NCBI GenBank assembly: GCA_040752595.1
Contig: JBFMGX010000018.1
Coordinates: forward strand, 1 to 36,996
Source of the DNA: Candidatus Zixiibacteriota bacterium
GTDB taxonomy: Bacteria; Zixibacteria; MSB-5A5; WJJR01
Reading direction: 5' to 3'
Length of the DNA stretch: 36,996 nt
Part shown: positions 25,787 through 33,662 of the stretch, piece by piece
Layout: each line of letters opens with the position of its first letter
How positions within the stretch are numbered: position 1 is the stretch's first letter
Program-made: the position numbers and the translations under genes
Notes under the pieces: generated by a model
The model's database searches: none
Told to the model about the DNA's origin: nothing
What the model saw: the letters and a program-made list of their open reading frames with translations, nothing else

Positions 25787-27403
25787 CTACTGCTTCTTCC
25801 CCTCCGCCGGGAGCGGCGACCACTCGCCGATGTGCTCGCCGTAGACCTTGCACTTCCCCTTCGAGGTCCAGAGCGAATTCGAATTGTAGTTCCACTCCAG
25901 AAACTCGGAGCCGCCGCCGCTTTGGGTGGTGATCAGGAGAGTGTTGTTGAGATACCCGACCGCGGCGGCCTGGCCCGCCGGCGTTTTCTGGTCGCCGCGC
26001 GAGGGATCGATGGGAATCCAGCCGATGTTCGGCAGGTACACCTCGACCCAGCGGTGGAAGACATCGTCGGTGGAGGCATCGTCGCCACGGATCGCCACGG
26101 AGCCGACATACCGCGCCGGCAGACCGGCGGAACGCGCCATCCCGATGAACACGAAGGAATACTCCGAGCAGGAGCCGGTGCCGCGCTTGAGCACGGTCGG
26201 CCCGATGTTCCAGCCGCCGACCATCTCGTATTCCATGTGCGCAATGATGTAGTCGAAGATCTTGCGCGCCACCCAATAGGCGTTCTGCTCACCGCCGATG
26301 GCCTCCCGTGTTGACGCCACAATGAACGAGTCTGACGTGCGGTATTTGGTGTCATCGACCAGATACAGGTCGCGTACCTCCTTGGGGATGTCCTTCAACG
26401 TGCCGACGTCCTCCGGGAAGATGAACCAGCGCGTCTGGAATAGCTCCGCCTCGATCGTCATCGAGGCGCGCAGCCGCCCCACCGCCTTGATGTCCGTGCC
26501 CCGGTAGTGCGCGACCTTCTGTCCCCAACGATCGGTGAGAATGTCATCCGGCGGCGGATTGAAGACGATCTCGCCCAACAACTCCTGATTGGGCCTGTTC
26601 TCGGGGATGGCCAGGTAGAGATCGACCGAACTCACCATATCGGGACCATAGTTGCGGAACTCTTCGGTATATTCGAGTCGCTCCCTCTTGCTGTCGCCGT
26701 GCGAGAAGACAGTCTTGTCCTTGCGGATCAGCCGGTAGAGCTTGTCGTTCTGATAATCGACGTTCCAAATATGCGACCCGTCGAATGCCAGCCCGCGCGC
26801 ATACTTCCCAGGCGCCTTGAACGCGAGAATGACCTGGCCCTTGTCCGGGGTCACCATGTAGATCATGTCTGCATCGCGGTCGGCGACCCACAGGTACTTC
26901 CCGTCGAACGTCAACCCGCGCGGCTCGCCGGCGGGTGAAGGAAACTCCACGATCGTCGTGCCGTCGTCAGTGGCGATCTGATACAACTTGTCCGCACGAT
27001 AGTCGGCGACCCAGAGGTAACGACCATCCCAGGCGAGTGCTTGCGGGGCGTCCGAGGGCGCCGGAATGCTCTTCTCCGAGACACCGGTGGCCGGATTGAA
27101 CCGGTGGATCATCTTCTCCTCGGTGTCCAGCGCCCAGAGGTACTTCCCATCCCACGCCAGCCCTTCAATCTGGTATCCCGGCGCGGGAATGGCCGAAATG
27201 ATCGAACCATCAGATGGTGAGATCTGGTACAGTGAATCGCTCTTGCGATCGGCGAGCCACAGCGACTTGCCGTCAAAGGCCAATCCGGTGGGGCAACTCC
27301 CTGGCGTGGGGAATTCGCGCTCGATGTCTCCCGGCGCGGCGTAGGCGCTGACGGCTGCTGCCAGACTGATGACCATCAGTAATACTGGACTCATTCGCTT
27401 CAT
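25787..27403 (-). CDS. Secreted propeller-transglutaminase-like protein
   Basis: A 538-residue protein read from ATG 27403, preceded by GGGAGGTG; an open frame extends upstream to 27637, but that stretch is repeat DNA. A signal peptide (SPVLLMVISLAAAVSAYA) is followed by about six NHL/SMP30-like propeller repeats at 30-260 with a regular GLAFDGKSLWLADRKSDSLY pattern. A middle beta domain comes next, then a transglutaminase-like domain with catalytic Cys412 (GTGSCSEYS), His450 (FHRWVEVYLP) and Asp466 (WIPIDPSRGD). The full triad suggests an active cysteine peptidase or transamidase acting outside the cytoplasm. The C-terminus (NYNSNSLWTSKGKCKVYGEH) is short and Trp/Asn-rich. Its substrate cannot be told from sequence. 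Copies of one hairpin repeat flank the gene on both sides. Confidence 0.88.
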   Translation of the reverse strand: MKRMSPVLLMVISLAAAVSAYAAPGDIEREFPTPGSCPTGLAFDGKSLWLADRKSDSLYQISPSDGSIISAIPAPGYQIEGLAWDGKYLWALDTEEKMIHRFNPATGVSEKSIPAPSDAPQALAWDGRYLWVADYRADKLYQIATDDGTTIVEFPSPAGEPRGLTFDGKYLWVADRDADMIYMVTPDKGQVILAFKAPGKYARGLAFDGSHIWNVDYQNDKLYRLIRKDKTVFSHGDSKRERLEYTEEFRNYGPDMVSSVDLYLAIPENRPNQELLGEIVFNPPPDDILTDRWGQKVAHYRGTDIKAVGRLRASMTIEAELFQTRWFIFPEDVGTLKDIPKEVRDLYLVDDTKYRTSDSFIVASTREAIGGEQNAYWVARKIFDYIIAHMEYEMVGGWNIGPTVLKRGTGSCSEYSFVFIGMARSAGLPARYVGSVAIRGDDASTDDVFHRWVEVYLPNIGWIPIDPSRGDQKTPAGQAAAVGYLNNTLLITTQSGGGSEFLEWNYNSNSLWTSKGKCKVYGEHIGEWSPLPAEGKKQ

Positions 27404-27513
27404 TTGACACCTCCCGATAGAACAGTGATTGGGCAGCAAGAACCACAAAGTAGAGACTCCTGCTGCATTGACTCTGCACAAAGTGGATCCGTCACTCCCC
27501 CAAGGCCGCCAAC

Positions 27514-27620
27514 TGTCATCCCGAGCGAATCCCGCGCTCTCCGAGCGCGGGATGAAGCGAGGGATCTGCTGTTTCTGCATGGAGAGGAAAGCAGATGCTC
27601 CGCTCCGCTCAGCATGACAG
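27514..27620. repeat. 107-bp hairpin-forming dispersed repeat, copy 2
   Basis: Direct copy of 25471-25577 (TGTCATCCCGAGCGA, GCGAGGGATCTGCTGTTTCT, AAGCAGATGC, GCATGACAG). At the same point of the left arm it carries a different insert: a perfect hairpin ATCCCGCGCTC-TCC-GAGCGCGGGAT at 27529-27553. It lies upstream of the transglutaminase gene, in the gap from 27404 to 27660 that otherwise shows nothing. Confidence 0.75.
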
Positions 27621-27660
27621 GAACCGTGGTTCAGCAAATCTGCGGGCTCTCCCGCGTCTG

Positions 27661-27957
27661 CTATATCTCCGCCGCCAACTCCAGAACCCGCTTGTACGGT
27701 ATCGCCACCCAGCTCTCGGCCTGAGCGGCGCCATTGGCCAAGCCGATCATCGAGACCTTGGCCGCAGTGTCTTCATCCGGGGCCTCGTAGATGTCGAGGA
27801 AGTCGTAGGGTCCCAAGAGACCATAGTGGGCGACAAACTTCACTCCGGGGCACTTCTCGCGCACCCGTTCCATCCAGGCCCGCCCCAGCGAGGCACGGTC
27901 CTTCATCTTCGCTGTCACATCGGGCGACAGCTTCGTCATCAGCACAAATGTGGGCAT
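27661..27957 (-). CDS. GYD-domain small protein
   Basis: A 98-residue cytoplasmic protein starting at ATG 27957 behind an excellent AAAGGAGGT site. MPTFVLMTKLSPDVTAK, VKFVAHYGLLGPYDFLDIYEAPDEDTAAKVS and ESWVAIPY match the GYD (PF08734-type) family of ferredoxin-like-fold proteins whose function is not known; the Gly-Pro-Tyr-Asp segment is the family signature. It lies 257 bp upstream of the transglutaminase gene on the same strand, with the dispersed repeat between them, so co-transcription is doubtful. Confidence 0.85.
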   Translation of the reverse strand: MPTFVLMTKLSPDVTAKMKDRASLGRAWMERVREKCPGVKFVAHYGLLGPYDFLDIYEAPDEDTAAKVSMIGLANGAAQAESWVAIPYKRVLELAAEI

Positions 27958-28099
27958 GACGGACCTCCTTTCCCGGCAACATGTCACCTTGCGACCGGCA
28001 AGGCAAGTGCCGTGATGAGGTCCCACCGCTTCGCGAGGAGTGCCTGAAAACGTGGGAGAGAGCGGAGGGGATCCGGCCGTGGCCGTTAGACGGATCGGC

Positions 28100-28125
28100 A
28101 AACAAGGGGCTTAAGCCCCTTGTTT
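28100..28125. repeat. 26-bp perfect palindrome, copy B of CAAGGGGC family; likely terminator
   Basis: AAACAAGGGGC (28100-28110), TTAA, GCCCCTTGTTT (28115-28125): an 11-bp perfect stem ending in a T-rich arm in both directions. The inner stem equals that at 908-927. It lies 50 bp downstream of the hemerythrin gene's stop on the minus strand and would work as an intrinsic terminator. The remaining gap (27958-28175) shows no gene. Confidence 0.65.
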
Positions 28126-28175
28126 ACCTGTACGTCGGCGAATCGCCTTCGTCTCGTGGGGTCCTACAGCCGTTT

Positions 28176-28712
28176 CTACCGCAATCCCTCTGCCCAAGCA
28201 CGATGCAAGGACGTCACCGCTTCGCGGCTGGTCTCGGCTTCTGCGAATTGGGTCCTGATCACCTGCTGTTGGGATTCGCCCATGACGCGGTCGGCCATGG
28301 GAAAGAGGATGGCATCCTCTTTGTGGATGTGGGCGCGCAGCAACGCGACATACTCGTGTGCCGCGTCTGTGAGGGCCTGACGCGCGCCCGCGTCACCGCG
28401 CACAGCCGCGTCGAGCGATTCGCTTATGGCGCGAACATGGCCGCGCCCCAAATCATGCTCGTAGAGCATGACACCGATCGGCCCGCCCTCCCGTGGCACA
28501 CCCGCGGCTTCCATACGGGGGAAGAGAATCGACTCTTCTTTCTGGTGGTGAATCCCGTCCGCAAACTCGCGAATGAAGGCGATGGCGCGGCGGAAGAAGT
28601 CGCCGTCAACCGCGCCCCCTGAGGTCACACTGTCCGCAGCCCGCTCCAAGGCATCCAGGACTCGTTCAATCACGCGGTGTTCCGCTTCCAACGACTGACA
28701 CAATACCGACAT
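28176..28712 (-). CDS. Hemerythrin/HHE-domain protein
   Basis: A 178-residue four-helix bundle protein. The candidate di-iron ligands are present: His12 (EAEHRVI), His56 with Glu60 (HHQKEES), His86 (YEHDLGRGH) and His128 with Glu132 (HIHKED), each followed by a typical ILFP turn. Such proteins bind oxygen, nitric oxide or iron and often serve redox sensing or iron-centre repair; which applies here is not visible. Start ATG 28712 has GGGAGA upstream. It lies 34 bp after the glycine-zipper lipoprotein gene on the same strand, so the two may be co-transcribed. Confidence 0.92.
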   Translation of the reverse strand: MSVLCQSLEAEHRVIERVLDALERAADSVTSGGAVDGDFFRRAIAFIREFADGIHHQKEESILFPRMEAAGVPREGGPIGVMLYEHDLGRGHVRAISESLDAAVRGDAGARQALTDAAHEYVALLRAHIHKEDAILFPMADRVMGESQQQVIRTQFAEAETSREAVTSLHRAWAEGLR

Positions 28713-28746
28713 CTGTACTCTCCCGGTCTTGGCGGGATGTCGCCGC

Positions 28747-29571
28747 TCATGGTGCCGGCAATTCCGCCGTCTGCGTGACTTCTACCTTCAGCGCGTGGCC
28801 CGCCGGGAGCTCGATCTGTTTCCCCTTTGTGGCCAGGGCGGCCGCTCCCCCTGCGGCAGCGCCGACTGCCGCGCCGACGGCAGCTCCCTTCCCCTTCTTC
28901 TTGCTCGTCAAGGCGCCGACGATCCCACCGACCACGGCTCCGCCACCGACTTTTGCCTCATCACTGATTTTGTCGCCCTCGCCCTCCAGAACAATTGGCG
29001 ACGCCGTAATGGAGTGTGCAGTGCCGGATGCGTCGACGATACTCTCGATTTGAAGCGTCATGCGGGCCTTGCCTTTGGTGCGGTGCGGCTCCTCCACTTC
29101 CGTCAGTCGTCCCCGCATCTCCGAGCCCGCCGGGACTACGGTGGCGCCTTCGACGATGATCGCTTCGGCCACTCGCGCCGTGAACAAATCGCCCACCTGG
29201 TTCGAGTCGGTCCGCAGGGGCGTAACGAGCTCGACCGAGATCGCCGTCCCGGCTGGCACCGATGCCGTCTTCGCAACGACCGGCGGCTTCTTCTCGGTCT
29301 CCTGACTGGGAGGCGCGTCCTTCTTCGTGGGCGGCTTCGGCTTCTGCGTCGCTGGCGGCTTCGTTTGCGCCGGCGGCGCTTCTGTCGAGACCGCCAACGA
29401 TTCCGTCTTCACATCGGCCGGGAGCTTCGCTTCCTGCCCAGTGGCCGGTGACGTCGTCTCCGTCCCCGAAGCCGGGGGTTGGCTCGACTTCTGATCCTTC
29501 GTGCTGCAGCCGGTCAGCCCGACCACGGCAGCCGCGGCAGCGATGATGACCCATCGGTTGACGATATTCAT
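28747..29571 (-). CDS. Glycine-zipper lipoprotein
   Basis: A 274-residue outer-envelope lipoprotein. The signal ends in lipobox LTGC (Cys22). A Pro/Lys/Thr-rich low-complexity linker (about 30-100) leads to a compact beta domain (VPAGTAISVELVTPLRTDSNQVGDLFTARV), often found in proteins that carry a set of stable-environment strands. A glycine-zipper segment follows (VGGGAVVGGIVGAL, GKGAAVGAAVGAAAGGAAAL, about 208-245), and the end is ELPAGHALKVEVTQ. Glycine zippers of this kind pack in membranes. Function is unknown; envelope stability or stress is a reasonable guess. Start ATG 29571 follows GGGAGGA. It may share a transcript with the hemerythrin gene downstream. Confidence 0.85.
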   Translation of the reverse strand: MNIVNRWVIIAAAAAVVGLTGCSTKDQKSSQPPASGTETTSPATGQEAKLPADVKTESLAVSTEAPPAQTKPPATQKPKPPTKKDAPPSQETEKKPPVVAKTASVPAGTAISVELVTPLRTDSNQVGDLFTARVAEAIIVEGATVVPAGSEMRGRLTEVEEPHRTKGKARMTLQIESIVDASGTAHSITASPIVLEGEGDKISDEAKVGGGAVVGGIVGALTSKKKGKGAAVGAAVGAAAGGAAALATKGKQIELPAGHALKVEVTQTAELPAP

Positions 29572-29593
29572 TTCTTCCTCCCTTTCCGGTCAT

Positions 29594-29615
29594 CGCGCGA
29601 CCGCACTGTCGCGCG
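29594..29615 (-). terminator. Hairpin downstream of the aldehyde dehydrogenase gene
   Basis: CGCGCGAC (29594-29601) and GTCGCGCG (29608-29615) form an 8-bp stem with a 6-nt loop, in the 165-bp gap after the dehydrogenase stop and just before the lipoprotein gene. It is GC-rich without a T-run, so termination is only likely. Confidence 0.4.
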
Positions 29616-29736
29616 GGCACGACTCTGCCAGGAAGTTATACCGCGTCGCCGCCCAGCCGCAACTCCATTCGGACAGCCAGCGGCATGGCCAAGCCCGCCG
29701 GCGACCCCGACCCCGGCGGAACTCACAGGCCCACGA

Positions 29737-31155
29737 TCAGAAGTTCCGATTGTATTCCGCTTCGATGCGCGCGGCAGAGAGCGATTCGTTCATGTAGTCC
29801 GCCTTGTCGAAGCTTAGCCACCGCGGGTTGGGACGACGGCGCGTGATGCGATGTATGTTGAGCAAATGCCGCACCGTGATGTTATCGGTCGTTGTATTGT
29901 GCGCGCCGGTGCCGCAACTGAGCGTGAAAGAAGGGGGCAGCGTGTTAAACATGCCGCCCAACGCTCCAAACGTGGCCGGCATGTTGACCAGGATGCGCCC
30001 CGCCCCGATCACGCGCGAGAAGTACTCAATCCGTTCATCGGTGTTGGAGTAGATGACGGCAGTGTGCCCCAGTCCACCAAACACCGTGATCTCGCTGCAG
30101 CGCTCGATGGCCGTATCGAAATCCCCTTCGATGTAGAACGCCAGGATGGGAGCCAGGATCTCGGCGGACAGCGGGTAATCCGGTCCGACGCCATCAAGGG
30201 GCGCAATCAAGAGGACGGCTTGCTCGGGAACACGGATGCCGGCGCTGCGCGCAATCGCGGGGACCGACTGCCCCACGATCGTCGCCCGCATCATCCGTCG
30301 CTCCCGATCGTACGCCACCAGGCCGACCTTCTCAATCTCATCGGACGAGAGGAAATGCGCTCCCTGCCTCCGGAACTCCGCGACCACTTCGTCGGCCACC
30401 GCGCGCTTCACGACCACGGCCTGCTCGCTGGCACACACGGTCCCGTTGTCAAAGGTCTTCGATTCGACGATGCTCCGAACGGCAAACGGGATGTCGGCCG
30501 TTTGGCCGATGTACACCGGGACGTTGCCGGGGCCGACGCCGATCGTCGGTGTGCCCGACGTGGATGCCTTGCGCACCACCGAATCGGTTCCGGTTGCCAG
30601 AATCAGTGCCAAATGGCGGTCCGACATCAGATCACTGATCGTCTCCGGCGATGCCTTGTCCAGACACTGCACACATCCCTCGGGCGCTCCGGCTCCAATA
30701 GCCGCCCGATAGCAAATGTCCACGGCCGCCATCGTGCAGCGCCGCCCGCCCGCCGGCGGACTGACGATCAGCGGATTGCGTGTCTTCATCGCAATGAGGA
30801 TCTTGAAGATCGTCGTCGAGGTCGGGTTCGTGATCGGAATGAAGCCCAGGATGGGACCGAGCGGCTGCGCCACCTCCACGATCCCGCTGCGCGTGTCTTC
30901 CGCGATTACGCCGACTGTACGCACTCTCTTGATGTCCTCATAGACAAGCTGCGTGGCCATCACGTTCTTCAGCACTTTGTGCTGCCAGACCCCCAGTCCG
31001 GTCTCCTCGTGTGCGAGACGTGCCAGCGGGACGCGCTGGTCCAAGGCCGCCAGATAGACGGCGCGGACAATCGCGTCTGTCTGCTTCTGATCGAGACGGC
31101 GGAAGGCACCGGCCGCCTCTTGGGCCTTGCGGATGATCTCCTGGGCTCGCGACAT
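29737..31155 (-). CDS. CoA-acylating aldehyde dehydrogenase (AdhE N-domain/EutE type)
   Basis: A 472-residue enzyme of the aldehyde dehydrogenase superfamily, acylating branch, which interconverts an aldehyde plus CoA and NAD with the acyl-CoA. Cofactor and substrate motifs are PLGPILGFIPITNPTSTTIFK, the stretch ILATGTDSVVRKA, and the catalytic Cys241 in FDNGTVCASEQ, which is the AdhE-like form of the active site. There is no C-terminal iron alcohol dehydrogenase domain, so it is stand-alone like EutE, PduP or Ald. No bacterial-microcompartment shell gene or N-terminal encapsulation peptide is seen, and the N-terminus (SRAQEIIRKAQEAAGAFRRL) begins straight in the fold. It lies downstream of asnA on the same strand with a hairpin between, so it is probably transcribed separately. 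Confidence 0.9.
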   Translation of the reverse strand: MSRAQEIIRKAQEAAGAFRRLDQKQTDAIVRAVYLAALDQRVPLARLAHEETGLGVWQHKVLKNVMATQLVYEDIKRVRTVGVIAEDTRSGIVEVAQPLGPILGFIPITNPTSTTIFKILIAMKTRNPLIVSPPAGGRRCTMAAVDICYRAAIGAGAPEGCVQCLDKASPETISDLMSDRHLALILATGTDSVVRKASTSGTPTIGVGPGNVPVYIGQTADIPFAVRSIVESKTFDNGTVCASEQAVVVKRAVADEVVAEFRRQGAHFLSSDEIEKVGLVAYDRERRMMRATIVGQSVPAIARSAGIRVPEQAVLLIAPLDGVGPDYPLSAEILAPILAFYIEGDFDTAIERCSEITVFGGLGHTAVIYSNTDERIEYFSRVIGAGRILVNMPATFGALGGMFNTLPPSFTLSCGTGAHNTTTDNITVRHLLNIHRITRRRPNPRWLSFDKADYMNESLSAARIEAEYNRNF

Positions 31156-31253
31156 CGGTCAATCGTCCCTGAACTGAAATACGGAGAATCTCAGGAGCAA
31201 ATCAAGCGCTCCGTCGACCCTGATGCCCCCACCGCACGGCAGCCGAAAGTGAG

Positions 31254-31283
31254 AGGGGTCCAGGGATGTTCCCCCGGACCCCT
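31254..31283 (-). terminator. Terminator-like hairpin after asnA
   Basis: AGGGGTCC (31254-31261) and GGACCCCT (31276-31283) pair, and the loop can extend the stem through GGG/CCC. It starts 27 bp after the asnA stop, reading on the minus strand, and is the only structure seen in the 154-bp gap before the dehydrogenase gene. Confidence 0.5.
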
Positions 31284-31309
31284 TCGGATGACCGCAGGTC
31301 GGCAACCGG

Positions 31310-32440
31310 CTATTCCAGCACGTAGATTCGTTTCTTGCGACACATGTCCTTGAGGATTTGCGGCCATACGGTGACGCTGCATTCGCCCAGATGCGCCTTG
31401 CGCAGCAGGTACATATACACGCGTGATTGGCCGATGCCGCCGCCGATCGACAGCGGAATCTGGTTGTTGATGATCGCCTGATGGTATGGCAGCTTGAGAA
31501 AGTCCATCTGCCCGGTGATCTCCAGTTGCTGCTTCAGCGTCTCCGGAGTCACGCGAATGCCCATGGAGGAAAGCTCGTGGCGGCGGCGTGTCACCGGGTT
31601 CCACACCAGAATGTCGCCGTTGAGCCCGTGCATCGGCCGGCCGTCCCTCGACTTTGTCTCCGTGACCCAATCATCATAATCCGCCGCCCGCATCTCGTGG
31701 GGGTAGCCGTCCTTCAACGTCCAGCCGATCCCATAGATGAAGATCGCCGGATACACCTGTAGAATCTCTGTCTCGCGCTGTTTCCGCGGCAAATCGGGAT
31801 AACGCTCGAGGATCTCTTCCGCGTGTAGGAAGGTCAGTTTCTCCGGCATCGGCGGGTACTTGCTGGAGTTCAGTTGCGGGAACTGGCTGCGGACATGCGC
31901 CTCCGCGCTCCGCAGGACCTTCCAGAGTTTCTCGACCACGCCGGTCAGGAAGTCGAGCGTACGCTGCTGCGGCGTGATGACCAACTCCCAATCCCACTGG
32001 TCCACATAGGCCGAGTGGTCGTGGTCGAGGAAGTAGTCCTTGCGGACGGCGCGCATGTCGGTGTACAACCCTTCGCCGGGCTTCATCCCGAATTGCCTCA
32101 ACGCCATCCGTTTCCACTTAGTCGCCGCCTGGACGACCTGAGCATCGATCGGATGCTTGTCGTAGTCATTCGAGATGTGGAATTGGATCGGCGTGCGCGA
32201 TCCGTCACGGTCCAGATAATCATTGACGCCGCTCTCCACGTCCACGATCAACGGCACTTCCACACGGATGAGATTGAGTTCCCGGCACAATCCCTCCTCA
32301 ATGTGGTTCTTGGCCACGGTGATCGCCCGCTGGGTATCCCGCGGATTCAGGAGCGAGTCGTAGTCATTCGGCAGCACTTTCTCCAGTTCGTCGTAGTTCC
32401 CGATTCCCGGTCCCGCCAGGTCGGCCTTCTTGTCGGCCAT
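31310..32440 (-). CDS. asnA: Aspartate-ammonia ligase (asparagine synthetase A)
   Basis: A 376-residue class II tRNA-synthetase-like enzyme that makes asparagine from aspartate, ammonia and ATP. Start ATG 32440 (MADKK) follows GGAGA; an earlier in-frame ATG at 32461 lacks a site. Recognisable parts are LIRVEVPLIVDVESGVNDYL, the QWDWELVI segment, YGIGWTLKDGYPHEMRAADYDDW, and motif 3 LSIGGGIGQSRVYMYLL near the C-terminus. It is about 45 residues longer than the E. coli enzyme (330), mainly through internal loops. The gene is divergent from the CDF exporter across a 255-bp gap. Confidence 0.93.
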   Translation of the reverse strand: MADKKADLAGPGIGNYDELEKVLPNDYDSLLNPRDTQRAITVAKNHIEEGLCRELNLIRVEVPLIVDVESGVNDYLDRDGSRTPIQFHISNDYDKHPIDAQVVQAATKWKRMALRQFGMKPGEGLYTDMRAVRKDYFLDHDHSAYVDQWDWELVITPQQRTLDFLTGVVEKLWKVLRSAEAHVRSQFPQLNSSKYPPMPEKLTFLHAEEILERYPDLPRKQRETEILQVYPAIFIYGIGWTLKDGYPHEMRAADYDDWVTETKSRDGRPMHGLNGDILVWNPVTRRRHELSSMGIRVTPETLKQQLEITGQMDFLKLPYHQAIINNQIPLSIGGGIGQSRVYMYLLRKAHLGECSVTVWPQILKDMCRKKRIYVLE

Positions 32441-32539
32441 CGCTGTGTCTCCTCTCCCCAAGGACAGTGTTTGCCCAATCGCAAAAGTGGCCCAACATAC
32501 CGGCCTCCCCCGGGACTGTCAACGGCTCCCCGGAAGTGA

Positions 32540-32557
32540 TTGACAGCGCGTTGTCAA
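32540..32557. promoter_or_regulatory. Near-perfect 18-bp palindrome, possible operator
   Basis: TTGACAGCGCGTTGTCAA reads almost the same on both strands (6-bp arms TTGACA and TGTCAA plus a CGCG centre). It lies in the gap between asnA and the CDF exporter gene, 100 bp before the asnA start and 139 bp before the exporter start. TTGACA could also be a -35 element, but I see no good -10 at 17 bp. Confidence 0.35.
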
Positions 32558-32695
32558 AGTTCTTCGAAGATCGACTCGCCGCCGTACATGGGCCTGCCCG
32601 GATGCCGGCCGGCGAAAACGCGCCGTTGCCTCACTGCCATCGTTGGCCGAGATTGCCGGAACGAATCCGCGCGGAGGATCGCGGCCCACCAACTT

Positions 32696-33631
32696 ATGGG
32701 GAATGCAGCCACCGTCGGCACCGCCAGTCTTCCCAAGGCGCGCACATACGCCTATCTGTCCGTGGCCGCGTCCATCCTGACCCTGGCCCTGAAGCTGGTC
32801 GCCTACTGGCTGACCGGATCGGTGGGACTGCTTTCGGACGCGGCGGAATCACTCATCAATCTCGCCGCGGCGCTCGTAGCGGTGTGGGCGCTGACCGTTG
32901 CCGGCCGCCCCCCGGATGCCAAGCACGCCTATGGGCACTCCAAGGCAGAGTACTTCGCCAGCGCCACGGAGGGACTGCTGATCCTGTTGGCGGCTGTGGG
33001 GATCGGCGCCACCGCATGGGAGCGCCTGCTGCACCCACAACCTCTGGTGAATGTCTGGACCGGGTTGGCGATCTCAGGGGCGGCCGCGGTCATCAACGGC
33101 ACGGTTGCGGTCATGCTCCTGCGCGCCGGGCGACGGCTTCGTTCCATCACCCTGGCGGCTGACGCACACCATCTGTTGACCGATGTCTGGACGACCGGCG
33201 GCGTCCTCATCGCGGTCGGTCTCGTCCGGGTGACAGGGTGGTTCATTCTCGATCCCCTTGTGGCGATCATCGTCGCCGTGAACATCGTCTGGACCGGGCT
33301 GCGCCTCCTGCGCGACACGGCGGAAGGCGTGCTCGATACGGCGATCTCGGAGCCGGATCAGCAGGTCATTGCCGAAATCCTGGAACCGTACCGGGTGGAG
33401 GGTGTCGCCTTCCACGCCCTGCGAACGCGCGTCGCCGGACAACGCCGATTCATCGCCCTGCACATCCTTGTGCCCGGAGATTGGACGGTGCAGCGCGGTC
33501 ATGCCCTCTGCGAGGAGGTCGAAGCCAAGATCGTCGCGGCTCTCCCCAAGAGCACCGTCGACACCCACCTGGAACCGGTCGAGGAATCTGTGTCATGGGG
33601 GGATGAAGGACTCGACCGTCATGGCGGTTGA
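32696..33631 (+). CDS. Cation diffusion facilitator (CDF) metal exporter
   Basis: A 311-residue inner-membrane protein that exports a divalent metal (Zn, Fe, Mn or Cd) against protons. I start it at ATG 32696, directly before the conserved N-terminal helix; an in-frame start at 32540 would add 52 residues unlike the family, and no strong ribosome binding site is present at either. The transport-site motifs are Asp48 in [12 protein letters not shown] and His159-x3-Asp163 in DAHHLLTD, with the [10 protein letters not shown] loop characteristic of CDF proteins. Six helices are expected, followed by a cytoplasmic dimerisation domain ([23 protein letters not shown]). The C-terminus is complete. 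It converges with the LiaF-like gene 31 bp away. Confidence 0.9.
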   Translation: MGNAATVGTASLPKARTYAYLSVAASILTLALKLVAYWLTGSVGLLSDAAESLINLAAALVAVWALTVAGRPPDAKHAYGHSKAEYFASATEGLLILLAAVGIGATAWERLLHPQPLVNVWTGLAISGAAAVINGTVAVMLLRAGRRLRSITLAADAHHLLTDVWTTGGVLIAVGLVRVTGWFILDPLVAIIVAVNIVWTGLRLLRDTAEGVLDTAISEPDQQVIAEILEPYRVEGVAFHALRTRVAGQRRFIALHILVPGDWTVQRGHALCEEVEAKIVAALPKSTVDTHLEPVEESVSWGDEGLDRHGG

Positions 33632-33662
33632 GGTACCTTGGACTGCAGGTTCGCGGATCCAG

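Noticed and set aside
27404-27637. Upstream extension of the transglutaminase protein by 78 codons
   Set aside because: This extension is repeat DNA; a strong ribosome binding site and signal peptide start at 27403.
29851-31353. A 500-codon open frame on the plus strand, antisense to the aldehyde dehydrogenase
   Set aside because: Composition is Arg/Asp/His-rich with no recognisable motif, and the opposite strand encodes a clear enzyme with catalytic residues. It is a GC-rich shadow frame.
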